30,320 bases of DNA, taken from a bacterium. GTDB lineage: Bacteria > Ratteibacteria > UBA8468. Numbering within the stretch: the first letter of the stretch is position 1; every line of letters begins with the position of its first letter. Made by a program: the position numbers and the translations under genes. The notes below the pieces were generated by a model. It was not told the DNA's origin, ran no database searches, and was given only the letters and a program-made list of their open reading frames with translations. This document shows, in pieces, positions 1 through 7,339 of this stretch. The stretch lies in contig DAOVGU010000036.1 of the NCBI GenBank assembly GCA_030672255.1, positions 1 through 30,320 on the forward strand, in the 5' to 3' direction.

Positions 1-630
1 ATAACCAAAGTTCTTAATCTTATAACATTTATTGAAAGAGAAACCAGTTTAACTAAAAATACAATATTAAAAATATTAGAAGGTTCTAATAATCTTAATC
101 TTTTATTTTTGAATCCTCAAAAATATGCAGAAAAAGTCGTAGAAATTATTAAAGAGCGTAAGAAAGAGTTTGAAGTGAAAGGGATTAAATATATTGATTT
201 GGAAGAAAGTTATGATGTTGGTCTTTTAAAGGAAGAAGTAGCAAGTTATGGCAAATATGTACTAAAAGTACAAAAATCAATTTATGGTGGGATAATTAAA
301 GAATCAAATATAGAGGAAGAGTTTGCTGAGGCACTTGATAAAGACTCTCGGATAAAATTATTCATAAAACTGCCTGATTGGTATGCAATAGAAACACCTG
401 CCGGGAATTATACACCTGATTGGGCTATTGTTGTAGAAAAAATTGAGAATGGGCACAAAAAGGAAAAAGTATATTTTGTAGTAGAAACCAAGGGAACTGA
501 CAATATATACGAGTTAAGAGAAGAAGAACGACTTAAAATTCAAAGTGCAATAAAGAGGTTTGAATCGGTAAAAGAACCAAAATTTATTGCACCAATCAAA
601 AATTACGAAAGTTTTGTAAGCAAATGGTAA
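1..630 (+). CDS. Type III restriction enzyme, Res subunit, C-terminal part (5' end outside window)
   Basis: The frame is open from the first base of the window to the stop at 628-630, so this is the 3' end of a longer gene; the TTG at 109 is only an internal codon. The visible 209 residues match the C-terminal endonuclease region of type III Res subunits. They contain LPDWYAIETPAGNYTPDW, then YFVVETKG, then LREEERLKIQ and a terminal KFIAPI. The aspartate of PDW and the E-x-K of ETKG fit a PD-(D/E)XK nuclease core. The family cleaves DNA after ATP-driven translocation, in complex with a Mod methyltransferase. The helicase part, and Mod if present, would lie left of the window. Family call is firm; whether the gene is intact cannot be judged. 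Confidence 0.85.
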   Translation: MTKVLNLITFIERETSLTKNTILKILEGSNNLNLLFLNPQKYAEKVVEIIKERKKEFEVKGIKYIDLEESYDVGLLKEEVASYGKYVLKVQKSIYGGIIKESNIEEEFAEALDKDSRIKLFIKLPDWYAIETPAGNYTPDWAIVVEKIENGHKKEKVYFVVETKGTDNIYELREEERLKIQSAIKRFESVKEPKFIAPIKNYESFVSKW

Positions 631-650
631 ACAATTGCAAAGGTTAAAAG

Positions 651-743
651 ATGTTTATGGCAGGGAAGAGAAAAGCATTAGAGAAAAGGAGAAAAGATAC
701 AAAATTTATTGCTCCAGTTAGGGATAATAATAAAATCAGATAA
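651..743 (+). pseudogene. 30-codon ORF resembling a second Res tail
   Basis: This tiny frame follows the Res stop and ends in TAATG, overlapping the start of the next gene. Its middle reads DTKFIAPVR, close to EPKFIAPIK near the end of the upstream Res protein. The underlying DNA is also alike (AAATTTATTGC-CCA at about 585 and about 695). It may be the leftover 3' end of another res copy. Its retention as a coupled leader ORF for the downstream membrane protein is also possible. Its small size keeps confidence low. Confidence 0.25.
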
Positions 744-1147
744 TGGAAAAACAAGAAGGACTTTTGGAAAGGCAAAATTCTGAATATGCGAGACATTCTG
801 ATAGGATATTAGTTGAACTTTTAAAAACAATAATTGCTGTTTCAGGAATAGCATTAGCTATAGTATTTGGAAGTATCACATCTCAGCGATATATCCCAAG
901 CATTTGGGACGGAATTTCGACAACACTGTTTCTAATCGCTATTATTTCATCAATTGTAGCTATTGGAGAACTTCAAGGAATTGTATGGAAGCATGCGCAG
1001 AAGTTGGAGGAAAAACAGAAAACACAAAAGGAACTTGTAGGAAGTAAAAAAGGATTAGAAATTGCAGGGTGGATTTCTTATGTAAGCGCTGGTATGGCCT
1101 TCATAGTCTTAATTATCAGAGTTTGGTTCTTAGTAATTAACCGATGA
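743..1147 (+). CDS. Small three-helix membrane protein, unknown function
   Basis: A 134-residue protein not assigned to any family. Three hydrophobic stretches are visible, at roughly residues 25-46, 57-78 and 109-131. They are separated by a short loop and by a charged segment (about 83-105, rich in K, E and Q) that could be a cytoplasmic helix. The N-terminal 24 residues are charged and lack a signal peptide. The start overlaps the preceding mini-ORF (TAATG), so translation may be coupled. It lies between a restriction-enzyme gene and phage-like fragments, so it may be accessory or defence-associated, but nothing in the sequence proves that. Composition is AT-rich like its neighbours and unlike xseA downstream. 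Confidence 0.6.
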   Translation: MEKQEGLLERQNSEYARHSDRILVELLKTIIAVSGIALAIVFGSITSQRYIPSIWDGISTTLFLIAIISSIVAIGELQGIVWKHAQKLEEKQKTQKELVGSKKGLEIAGWISYVSAGMAFIVLIIRVWFLVINR

Positions 1148-1335
1148 AAAGGATGGGCATCTATAAACAGGGTTGTATCAGAAGCCTCTTCTAGAAGTGC
1201 AATATTAAAAAGGGTTTGGCAACCAAAGATAGATGCGGGAACTATGAGCAATGAATGGGCAAAGTTTAATCAGTAGTACGTTATTTGGAAAAAACTGTCA
1301 AAAGAATTTGGATTTAAGTATAGCAGGATAAAACT
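1148..1335 (+). other. Gap with decayed coding traces
   Basis: After the membrane-protein stop the same frame stays open for 42 codons to TAG at 1274, with no start codon. It includes short runs such as ILKRVWQPKID and MSNEWAKFNQ. A further open stretch (KKLSKEFGFKYSRI) follows before the next small ORF. These look more like worn coding sequence than a regulatory region, but no family is recognised. No promoter or terminator is evident. Confidence 0.3.
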
Positions 1336-1446
1336 ATGAACAAGAAAAGCAAAAAGAAGCCCTATATTGATGATAGTGAACTTTACAAGACTGAAGCCAT
1401 TTACGAGAAATTGCGAAAGAAAAAGGAAAGGAAAAAGCCAAAGTAA
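1336..1446 (+). CDS. Small basic ORF (36 aa)
   Basis: A short, strongly basic and lysine-rich peptide, starting MNKKSKKKPYIDD and ending in a K/R-rich tail. It is followed directly by the next small gene, whose GGAGGGG ribosome-binding site begins three bases past this stop. Tight packing of tiny ORFs is typical of phage or integrative-element modules, and the neighbours support that reading. No homologue is recognised. It may be a real small gene or a chance frame. Confidence 0.3.
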   Translation: MNKKSKKKPYIDDSELYKTEAIYEKLRKKKERKKPK

Positions 1447-1457
1447 ATGGAGGGGAA

Positions 1458-1619
1458 ATGCCTTGGGCTGTTAGTGATGTAGAAGGCAAAATTAAAGGAT
1501 TGTCACCGAGCCAGAAGGCAAGGTGGGTTGGGATTGCTAATAATGCAAGGAAGGATTGTATTAAATCAGGTAAGATTGAAAAGTATTGCGATGGTTATGC
1601 AATTAGAATAGCAAATTAG
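1458..1619 (+). CDS. Phage-type small protein (PWxxSDV...KGLS...AIRxAN motif)
   Basis: A 53-residue protein beginning MPWAVSDV, then KGLSPSQKARWVGIAN, and ending with a cysteine-containing segment and AIRIAN. This order resembles a small ChaB-like protein often found in phages and integrative elements: PW-SDV at the start, KGLS-K-WV-AN in the middle, AIR-AN at the end. Start choice is helped by a purine-rich GGAGGGG just upstream. Function is unknown. It sits 30 bp before a truncated serine recombinase, so the two probably come from one element. The family resemblance is from memory of the motif pattern. Confidence 0.5.
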   Translation: MPWAVSDVEGKIKGLSPSQKARWVGIANNARKDCIKSGKIEKYCDGYAIRIAN

Positions 1620-1649
1620 GATAGATGTAAAAATTTCTAAACAAAGAAA

Positions 1650-1772
1650 ATGAAAGCGGTAATATATGCAAGGGTGAGTAGTAGAGAGCAAAAAGAGGGA
1701 TATTCTATCCCTGCTCAGGTAAAACTTTTGAAGGATTACACTATTAAAAAAGAGTGTGGAATAGTAATGTAA
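1650..1772 (+). pseudogene. Serine recombinase (resolvase/invertase family), N-terminal fragment
   Basis: The peptide starts MKAVIYARVSSREQKEGYSI and continues PAQVKLLKDY. This is the start of a large serine recombinase: beta strand 1 (AVIYARVS), the nucleophile serine within the VSS segment, and the GYSIPAQ stretch common in phage and ICE integrases. The frame stops after 40 codons, where a full protein has about 500 residues. The catalytic arginines, DNA-binding part and zinc ribbon are all missing. The break lies seven bases before xseA, so the element's remainder was deleted at that point or xseA was joined to it. It cannot be active as it stands. Confidence 0.8.
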
Positions 1773-1779
1773 TTGACAT

Positions 1780-3015
1780 ATGGTAACTGACAATCTCCAA
1801 AAACCGCATATCTACACCGTTACAGAATTAACCAAAGAGGTTAAGAGGCTTCTGGAGGAGAAGTTTCCCGCGGTCTGGGTTGAGGGGGAGGTCACAAATC
1901 TCCGCATCCCCTCCTCCGGCCACATCTACTTTGACCTCAAAGATAAAGAGGCTCTTGTTCATATCGCTCTCTTCAAACCGCTTGCAACCTATCTTCCATT
2001 TAAGTTGCAGGATGGGCTGCAAATCCTTCTCTATGGCGGTCTCAGCGTCTATGAGAGGAGGGGAGAATACCAGATCATCGCCGAAAGAGTGGAACCAAAA
2101 GGTCTTGGCGCCCTGCAACTTGCCTTTGAACAGTTGAAAAAAAGATTGGAGGCCGAGGGTCTCTTTGCTGAAGAACATAAAAGACCAATCCCTTTTCTTA
2201 TTCAGCATCTTGCTATTGTTACTTCCCCTACCGGAGCGGCCATCCGGGACATTCTCAAAGTGATTAACCGACGCAATCCGAAGATGGAGATTCTTATTAA
2301 TCCTGTGCTCGTTCAGGGAAAGGAGGCAGCCTTCCAGATTGCTGGAGCCATTGAGGAATTGAACAAAATGGGAGGATTCGAGACGATTATTCTTACCCGA
2401 GGAGGAGGAAGCCTTGAAGACCTCTGGCCATTCAATGAGGAAATCGTTGCCCGGAGCATTTATCGCTCTGAAATTCCCATCATCTCTGCTGTGGGTCACG
2501 AGATTGACTACACCATCGCTGACTTTGTGGCTGACCTTCGTGCTCCTACACCTTCGGCCGCGGCAGAACTTTGCTCCATCCAGAGGGAGGAGATCTTGGA
2601 GAGGGTAGAAAATCTTTTTCACCAACTTCTCTATAATATCAAGAACAGAGTCAATTCCTCGAAGGAGCATCTAAAGAATCTTTCCGCAAGTTATGGTCTG
2701 CAGCGACCAAGGGAATTTATCCGGCAATTCACTCAGAGGATTGATGATGTTTTCGAAAGAATAAAGAATGCGACCAGCCGTCGGATCTCTTTGATCAAGG
2801 AAAGGTTAAAGAATTTAAGCAGCCAACTCAATAATCTTTCCCCTTTAGGAATCTTAGAGCGTGGTTATTCGGTCACCTTTTCCCATCCGGAAAAAAGAAT
2901 TATTAAGGATATCAAAGGAATAAAAAAGGGAAATTTGGTAAAAACAAAACTCTGGAAGGGTAGTTTCCTTTCTGAGGTAAAAGAGGTGGATAGAAATGAA
3001 AGAAATGAAATTTGA
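1780..3015 (+). CDS. xseA: Exodeoxyribonuclease VII large subunit
   Basis: A 411-residue protein that forms the catalytic subunit of exonuclease VII, which degrades single-stranded DNA in both directions to oligonucleotides. An N-terminal OB-fold (about 8-110, with VWVEGEV and HIYFDLKD) precedes the catalytic domain. Family blocks are visible: TSPTGAAIRDIL, RGGGSLEDLWPFNEE (from about 207), GHEIDYTIADFVADLRAPTPSAAAE (from about 238), then a coiled C-terminal region ending in LERGYS. Length is normal. The start ATG lies seven bases after the stop of a truncated recombinase and has no clear Shine-Dalgarno site, so its native upstream region may be lost. The last 20 bases overlap xseB. Confidence 0.96.
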   Translation: MVTDNLQKPHIYTVTELTKEVKRLLEEKFPAVWVEGEVTNLRIPSSGHIYFDLKDKEALVHIALFKPLATYLPFKLQDGLQILLYGGLSVYERRGEYQIIAERVEPKGLGALQLAFEQLKKRLEAEGLFAEEHKRPIPFLIQHLAIVTSPTGAAIRDILKVINRRNPKMEILINPVLVQGKEAAFQIAGAIEELNKMGGFETIILTRGGGSLEDLWPFNEEIVARSIYRSEIPIISAVGHEIDYTIADFVADLRAPTPSAAAELCSIQREEILERVENLFHQLLYNIKNRVNSSKEHLKNLSASYGLQRPREFIRQFTQRIDDVFERIKNATSRRISLIKERLKNLSSQLNNLSPLGILERGYSVTFSHPEKRIIKDIKGIKKGNLVKTKLWKGSFLSEVKEVDRNERNEI

Positions 3016-3259
3016 AAATGCGCTTGCCAAATTGGAAAAGATAGTGGAGGAATTGGAGGGGGAAGAGGTCTCATTGGAAGACTCTTTGAAGAAGTTCGAA
3101 GAGGGGATTAATCTGGTGAGGTTCTGCACCAAGAAATTGGGAGAGGTGGAGAAGAAAATTGAGATTTTAGTAAAGGAGAAGGAAGGGAAGATCAAGAAAG
3201 AACCATTTAGCCCACAAGAGGTCATTCCCACAATCAGTAAGCGGGAATCCACCTCATAG
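2996..3259 (+). CDS. xseB: Exodeoxyribonuclease VII small subunit
   Basis: An 87-residue helical protein with the XseB signature: FENALAKLEKIVEELE, SLEDSLKKFEEGI and LVRFCTKKLGEVEKKI. Several small subunits coil around each XseA and are needed for exonuclease VII activity. The start overlaps xseA out of frame and is preceded by a GAGGTGGA-type ribosome-binding site inside xseA, so translation is probably coupled. The last residues (SKRESTS) are encoded by an intergenic palindromic repeat that also supplies the stop codon, so the native C-terminus was probably different and a little shorter. Confidence 0.95.
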   Translation: MKEMKFENALAKLEKIVEELEGEEVSLEDSLKKFEEGINLVRFCTKKLGEVEKKIEILVKEKEGKIKKEPFSPQEVIPTISKRESTS

Positions 3260-3283
3260 ATTCCTGCTTTCGCAGGAATGACA
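3241..3283. repeat. Palindromic intergenic repeat with 8-bp hairpin
   Basis: A copy of the GCGGGAATCC / ATTCCTGC-TTTC-GCAGGAAT type of dispersed repeat. ATTCCTGC (3260-3267) and GCAGGAAT (3272-3279) form a perfect 8-bp stem with a TTTC loop. The left half lies inside the xseB reading frame. There is no T-run after the stem, so a rho-independent terminator is not supported. Confidence 0.7.
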
Positions 3284-3303
3284 GGTCCAAAAATAATGGA
3301 AAG

Positions 3304-4092
3304 GTGATTGAAAAATACTTGAAGGAAAAGAGAGCATTGATTAACGAGGCTTTAAACCGTTGCTTACCCTCGAGCCGGAAGAGACCAAAGAGTCTCCATC
3401 AGGCGATGAGATATGCTGTGTTTCCTGGGGGCAAGAGATTGCGCCCTCTTCTGGTTCTCATCGCTGCCGAGATCTGCGCAGGAAACCTTAAAAGAGCGAT
3501 GCCTCTTGCCTGTAGCATTGAGCTAATTCATTCCTACAGTCTCATCCACGATGATCTCCCCAGTGTGGATAATAGCGATTTCCGCCGAGGAAAAGAAAGC
3601 TGCCATAAAAGGTTTGGAGAGGCAACCGCAATCTTGGCCGGAGATGCTCTACTCACTCTTGCCTTTGAGATTTTAGCCAGGACGAAAAATCATCAAATTA
3701 TTGCGGAAGTTTCCCAAGCAATTGGCAGTGAAGGAATGGTAGCCGGCCAGATTGCGGACCTCCAGTACCAGGAAAAGAACCCAAACAAAACAATGATAAG
3801 GTATATCCGGGAGCATAAGACCGGCAATCTCATTACAGTTTCCTTGAAAACCGGCGCAATTTTAGCCAGAGCAAATGAAAAAAGAATAAAGCATCTTACC
3901 CAGTTTGGAAAATGCTTTGGTTGCGCTTATCAGATTTATGATGACTTCAAAGATAAGGAACTGAAAGAAAAAGAAGATGTTGCTCTTACCCGGCTAAAAA
4001 CTTTAAAGAAGAGGATGGAAAAAGAAGTTTCCTCCTTAGGAAAGAAAGGGGAGATATTAAAAGAGTTGACAGATTATATCTTTCGGATATAA
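3304..4092 (+). CDS. Short-chain trans-isoprenyl diphosphate synthase (IspA-like, C-terminally short)
   Basis: A 262-residue polyprenyl synthase that condenses isopentenyl diphosphate with allylic diphosphates to make geranyl, farnesyl or geranylgeranyl diphosphate. GGKRLRP is at 42-48. The first Asp-rich motif is DDLPSVD at 83-89, with the two extra residues usual in bacterial farnesyl synthases. The second motif is DDFKD at 213-217. The start is GTG preceded by GGAAAGG; the ATG eight bases upstream runs straight into a stop. The protein is about 30 residues shorter than usual, mostly after the second motif, where the helix linker looks trimmed. Product chain length cannot be read with certainty. 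Confidence 0.88.
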   Translation: MIEKYLKEKRALINEALNRCLPSSRKRPKSLHQAMRYAVFPGGKRLRPLLVLIAAEICAGNLKRAMPLACSIELIHSYSLIHDDLPSVDNSDFRRGKESCHKRFGEATAILAGDALLTLAFEILARTKNHQIIAEVSQAIGSEGMVAGQIADLQYQEKNPNKTMIRYIREHKTGNLITVSLKTGAILARANEKRIKHLTQFGKCFGCAYQIYDDFKDKELKEKEDVALTRLKTLKKRMEKEVSSLGKKGEILKELTDYIFRI

Positions 4093-4102
4093 TCATACCC
4101 AT

Positions 4103-4843
4103 ATGAGTGCAGTGATCAAGATAGAAAATTTAACCAAGATTTACCATTTATCTAAAAGAAGAGAAGTTATTGCTCTGCGCGATTTTAATTTAGAAATTGA
4201 GGAAGGGGAAATCTTTGGTCTGCTTGGCCCCAATGGTTCGGGCAAAACAACCCTTTTGAAAACAATGTTGGGGCTTACTTCTCCGACAAAGGGAAAGGTG
4301 GAAATTTTGGGGAAACGGATGGATAATGTAGAGGTGAAAAAAGATATCGGTTTCTTGCCGGAAAATCCTTATTACTATGAATACCTTACCGGCTCGGAAC
4401 TTCTTGATTTCTATGGAGATATTTTTGACCTCCCGGAGAATATAAAGAGGAGGCGCTCTCAGGAATTACTCTCCACCGTTGGACTGACAAAAGTAAAGCA
4501 TATGGCTCTGGGGAATTACTCCAAAGGAATGTTGGAGAGGATTGGTTTAGCCTGCGCCCTTCTCAATGACCCTAAACTTCTTATCCTGGATGAGCCGACA
4601 ACCGGCTTAGACCCTATCGGAGGAAGGGAAACAAGAGACCTCCTGTTAAGATTAAAGAAGGAAGGAAAAACAATTCTTCTCTCCAGCCACTTTTTATCTG
4701 AGGTAGAAAGAATCTGCGATCGAATTGGGATTCTCAATCAAGGAGAACTCTTGGCAGTGGGAAGATTGAAAGAACTTCTAAAAGAAAGAAAGACGGAAAC
4801 ATTTGAGGATTTCTTTATTAAAACAGTTAGAGGAAACGAATAA
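4103..4843 (+). CDS. ABC transporter ATP-binding protein (ABC-2 exporter type)
   Basis: A 246-residue nucleotide-binding protein. Walker A is GPNGSGKT at 42-49, the signature is the variant NYSKGMLER from 138, and Walker B with the catalytic glutamate is LLILDEPTTGLDP with D163 and E164. The H-loop follows in LLSSHFLSEVERICDRIG. It resembles CcmA/NatA-type ATPases that pair with ABC-2 permeases. The permease follows about 95 bp downstream, and a TPR membrane protein that I take to be the original third gene now lies across the 6.6-kb island at 12295. Substrate is unknown. The stop codon lies at the left edge of an inverted repeat. Confidence 0.92.
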   Translation: MSAVIKIENLTKIYHLSKRREVIALRDFNLEIEEGEIFGLLGPNGSGKTTLLKTMLGLTSPTKGKVEILGKRMDNVEVKKDIGFLPENPYYYEYLTGSELLDFYGDIFDLPENIKRRRSQELLSTVGLTKVKHMALGNYSKGMLERIGLACALLNDPKLLILDEPTTGLDPIGGRETRDLLLRLKKEGKTILLSSHFLSEVERICDRIGILNQGELLAVGRLKELLKERKTETFEDFFIKTVRGNE

Positions 4844-4844
4844 C

Positions 4845-4911
4845 ACGAATGGTAGCGAATATCCCGAATAAAGAAATATTCGAGTAATTCGCTGTAATTC
4901 GATACATTCGT
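4845..4911. repeat. Imperfect inverted repeat between ABC ATPase and permease
   Basis: Nested inverted arms are readable: ACGAATG (4845-4851) with CATTCGT (4905-4911), and CGAATAT (4856-4862) with ATATTCG (4876-4882). The sequence is full of GAAT/ATTC units. It begins one base after the ATPase stop codon and fills most of the gap before the permease. It looks like an inserted dispersed repeat rather than a terminator, as no T-run follows and the two genes should be cotranscribed. Confidence 0.6.
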
Positions 4912-4937
4912 GATAGTATTCTTCCTTGGAGAAACCA

Positions 4938-5702
4938 ATGTATAAGCCAGTAGTTATTGCTAAAAATAGTTTCAAGGAATTATTACGCAAGAAGGGATTG
5001 CAGGTTCTTTTAGTCTTCGGCCTCATTTTAATTGGTTCCTCTCGACTCTTCTCCTTCCTTACCCCGGGAGAAGAAATAAAGATGATTAAGGATGTGGGAC
5101 TCTCCACCATTGAATTCTTTGGAGCACTCATCGTCATCTTTGGTGCCATCGGAGCACTCAGTTCTGAGATTGAGAAAAAAACCTTATATACCCTTCTTGC
5201 CAAACCATTAAAAAGAAGGGACTTTGTTTTAGGGAAATTCTTAGGTCTCTCTCTCACAACCCTTTTAAACTTTCTGCTGATGGCGATTTTCTTCATCGGG
5301 CTCCTTCTCTTTAAGGAGCATACAGTCAGCTCCGGAATATTCAAAGCACTCATCCTCATCCTCTTTGAACTTTTTCTTATCGCTGCTATCGCTTTAGCCG
5401 TCTCCACCTTTGCCTCCCCTGCCTTCACGATGATCTTTTCCTTATTCCTCTATCTTGTCGGGCACCTGATTGGTTATGGACATTCCCTGATGGAGCAGAC
5501 AGAAAGTGCAGTATTAAAGGCAGCCGGCACATTCTTCTATCATATCATTCCCAACTTTGAAAATTTCAATATCCGGGATAAGGTGGCGGTGGATATCTTC
5601 GTAAGGTGGAACTATCTGGCAAAGACGATTGGTTATAGCCTTATCTACATTGCTATTGCCCTCTTGATTGGTATCTATTTTTTCCAGAAAAGAGAAATAT
5701 AA
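4938..5702 (+). CDS. ABC-2 type transporter permease
   Basis: A 254-residue integral membrane protein with about six hydrophobic segments (near residues 22-40, 57-80, 104-130, 137-165, 170-195 and 232-250). SEIEKKTLYTLLAKPLKRRDF after the second segment is the coupling region typical of ABC-2 permeases. I chose the ATG at 4938 because GGAG lies about six bases upstream; an in-frame TTG at 4926 has no such site. It would form an exporter with the ATPase just upstream. The stop codon is followed at once by the left arm of the repeat that opens the 6.6-kb island, so downstream continuity of the operon was broken there. Confidence 0.88.
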   Translation: MYKPVVIAKNSFKELLRKKGLQVLLVFGLILIGSSRLFSFLTPGEEIKMIKDVGLSTIEFFGALIVIFGAIGALSSEIEKKTLYTLLAKPLKRRDFVLGKFLGLSLTTLLNFLLMAIFFIGLLLFKEHTVSSGIFKALILILFELFLIAAIALAVSTFASPAFTMIFSLFLYLVGHLIGYGHSLMEQTESAVLKAAGTFFYHIIPNFENFNIRDKVAVDIFVRWNYLAKTIGYSLIYIAIALLIGIYFFQKREI

Positions 5703-5734
5703 GGGGTCAGGTCTCAACATTTGACAAAATGTTG
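5703..5734 (+). repeat. Left arm of the GGGGTCAGG palindrome
   Basis: Matches the 26-nt left arm at 17799-17824 exactly through 5728. It then closes early, with CAACATTT (5715-5722) pairing to AAATGTTG (5727-5734) around a GACA loop. The remaining right arm, which should follow within about 30 nt, is absent here and is found instead at 12293-12312. Confidence 0.85.
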
Positions 5735-5755
5735 TTATAAGCCTAACTGTATTAA

Positions 5756-5784
5756 TTCACCATTACCTACTACATCTGTATAAT
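5756..5784 (+). promoter_or_regulatory. Possible sigma-70-type promoter at the island's first gene
   Basis: TTCACC at 5756-5761 and a perfect TATAAT at 5779-5784 are 17 bp apart. Transcription would start about at the ATG at 5790, giving a leaderless message; no Shine-Dalgarno site is present. The DNA is AT-rich, so a chance match is possible. Confidence 0.4.
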
Positions 5785-5789
5785 TTAAA

Positions 5790-6671
5790 ATGTATAACTT
5801 AGAAAATAATCTCTTTATCAAATATTTACTTGAAAGAAAGCGAAAAATTCCAGTAGTGGGTAGTTATGACGTTATAGTATGCGGAGGAGGTCCATCAGGA
5901 TTTATTGCTGCCATTGCAGCTGCACGAGAAGGCGCAAAGACATTATTGGTTGAACGATATGGTTTTCTCGGTGGTACTGCTACGGCAGGTATGATGGTTG
6001 AATTCGGACCTATCTATGATGGAAAAGAGGTTGTTGTTGGAGGAATTACCCACGAATTTCTCCACCGGTTGGAAAGCTTTGGCGGTGCTGACATGAGAAA
6101 TTCCGACACTCACAGCATGGTCTTTGATCCAGAGAGTATGATTATGGTATGTCAGGAGATGACCATGGAAGCCGGAGTTGAGATTTTACTACATTCACTT
6201 GTCGTTGATCAGATTTCAGAAGCAAATCGGATAATAGGAATAATTGTAGAGAGCAAATCTGGGAGAGAAGCAATTATGGGAAGAGTCATCATCGATGCTA
6301 CTGGAGATGGTGATGTAGCTGTGAGGGCTGGAGCGAAATTCTCAATGGGTCGTGATGGAGACAATAAATTACAGCCCTTCACTTTGGAAATTATGCTTGG
6401 AAATGTCGATATTACCAGAATACCTAAAAGTTATACAGAGGTTATGCCTAAGATTAGAAAAGCACGTGAAAATGGTGAGTGGTCAATCCCCACAGATATG
6501 CTTTTCTCATGGGGAAGGGTAAAAAAACGCGGGGCACCCGACAATCCACACTCCTCTTTCTTGTTTATCAATGGTACCAATCTTTTGAATGTTGATGGCA
6601 CCTCTGTAAAATCGCTCACTAATGCTGAGATTGAAACGCGCGGGCAAGAATGGTGCCAGTTAATGAACTAA
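5790..6671 (+). CDS. FAD-dependent oxidoreductase, C-terminally truncated
   Basis: 293 residues with a Rossmann FAD-binding start: YDVIVCGGGPSG at 26-37, acidic E55 closing the fold, RYGFLGGTATAGM just after, and IDATGDGDVAVRAGA as the second FAD contact. This is the FAD_oxidored family often encoded beside sulfatases and glycosidases in environmental bacteria. Relatives are usually about 420-450 residues and continue after the DGT...LTNAEIETRGQ segment with a conserved C-terminal half. Here the frame stops 10 residues after it, and no continuation is visible before the next gene. It is probably a broken gene. Substrate is unknown. Initiation looks leaderless. Confidence 0.75.
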   Translation: MYNLENNLFIKYLLERKRKIPVVGSYDVIVCGGGPSGFIAAIAAAREGAKTLLVERYGFLGGTATAGMMVEFGPIYDGKEVVVGGITHEFLHRLESFGGADMRNSDTHSMVFDPESMIMVCQEMTMEAGVEILLHSLVVDQISEANRIIGIIVESKSGREAIMGRVIIDATGDGDVAVRAGAKFSMGRDGDNKLQPFTLEIMLGNVDITRIPKSYTEVMPKIRKARENGEWSIPTDMLFSWGRVKKRGAPDNPHSSFLFINGTNLLNVDGTSVKSLTNAEIETRGQEWCQLMN

Positions 6672-6705
6672 AAACGGTGTTAAGAAATAAAGGAACAGTG
6701 ATTTA

Positions 6706-7272
6706 ATGGGAAAAATTATGGTGTCTTACAGAATAAGGTATAGAAATATGGAAGAAGAAGACATTGCTTCAATGGTAGATATTTTAAATGAACTTTTTTC
6801 AGGAGAATGGTATCGGGAGATTACATCAGATTTCTTTAACGAGAAACTTATAAAAAATCCTTATTTCTCTTTTAACGAAACATTTGTTGCTGCTATAGAA
6901 GGGGAAATAGTAGGTTTTGGAATTCATATTACTAAAGGAGATAAAACAGATTTCCTTCATTCTCTCTGTGTAAAGAAAGAATATCAAAATAAAGGAATAG
7001 GAAAAGAACTGTTGGAGAAGATAGAAAACGGTGCCAAAGAAAAAGGCGAGAAAGAGTTATTAATAAGCTTTTCTGCGCCAGGATATTTTTACTATCCCTT
7101 TGGGGTAGATAGTGATGATAAAAAAGCTCTGGATTTCTTTTTACGCAGTGGATATAAGATAAATGAGAACTATTACGGTGAAGGCATTTATTATATGGAC
7201 ATTAAAGACTTTTCAATTCCGGGCAAAATTCTGGAAAAAGAAAGGAAACTGGAGAAAGAGGGATACAGATGA
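6706..7272 (+). CDS. GNAT-family N-acetyltransferase, possibly half of a two-domain protein
   Basis: 188 residues. The acetyl-CoA-binding motif is LCVKKEYQNKGIGKELLEKIE around residues 89-109, with Q/RxxGxG-type residues QNKGIG. FFLRSGY near 146-152 is the usual last GNAT block. The C-terminus reads FSIPGKILEKERKLEKEGYR, which in tandem-GNAT proteins is the linker to a second domain that normally begins with an IRPA-type strand. The stop falls exactly there, so the second domain may have been lost. A weak AAGGA lies upstream of the ATG. Acceptor substrate unknown. Confidence 0.75.
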   Translation: MGKIMVSYRIRYRNMEEEDIASMVDILNELFSGEWYREITSDFFNEKLIKNPYFSFNETFVAAIEGEIVGFGIHITKGDKTDFLHSLCVKKEYQNKGIGKELLEKIENGAKEKGEKELLISFSAPGYFYYPFGVDSDDKKALDFFLRSGYKINENYYGEGIYYMDIKDFSIPGKILEKERKLEKEGYR

Positions 7273-7339
7273 GAAAGGAGTTGTAAATGGGATGTAGGCG
7301 TGAATAGTTACAATTAACATATGGAGGAGGGAGTAAAAG

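Noticed and set aside
1828..2670. A 280-codon open frame antisense to xseA
   Set aside because: It lies wholly opposite a clearly conserved gene, has no recognisable domain or ribosome-binding site, and its amino acid make-up mirrors xseA codon bias.
4778..5428. A 216-codon minus-strand frame over the ABC permease
   Set aside because: Shadow of the permease gene; basic, low-complexity peptide with no motif, and antisense to a membrane protein with clear family features.
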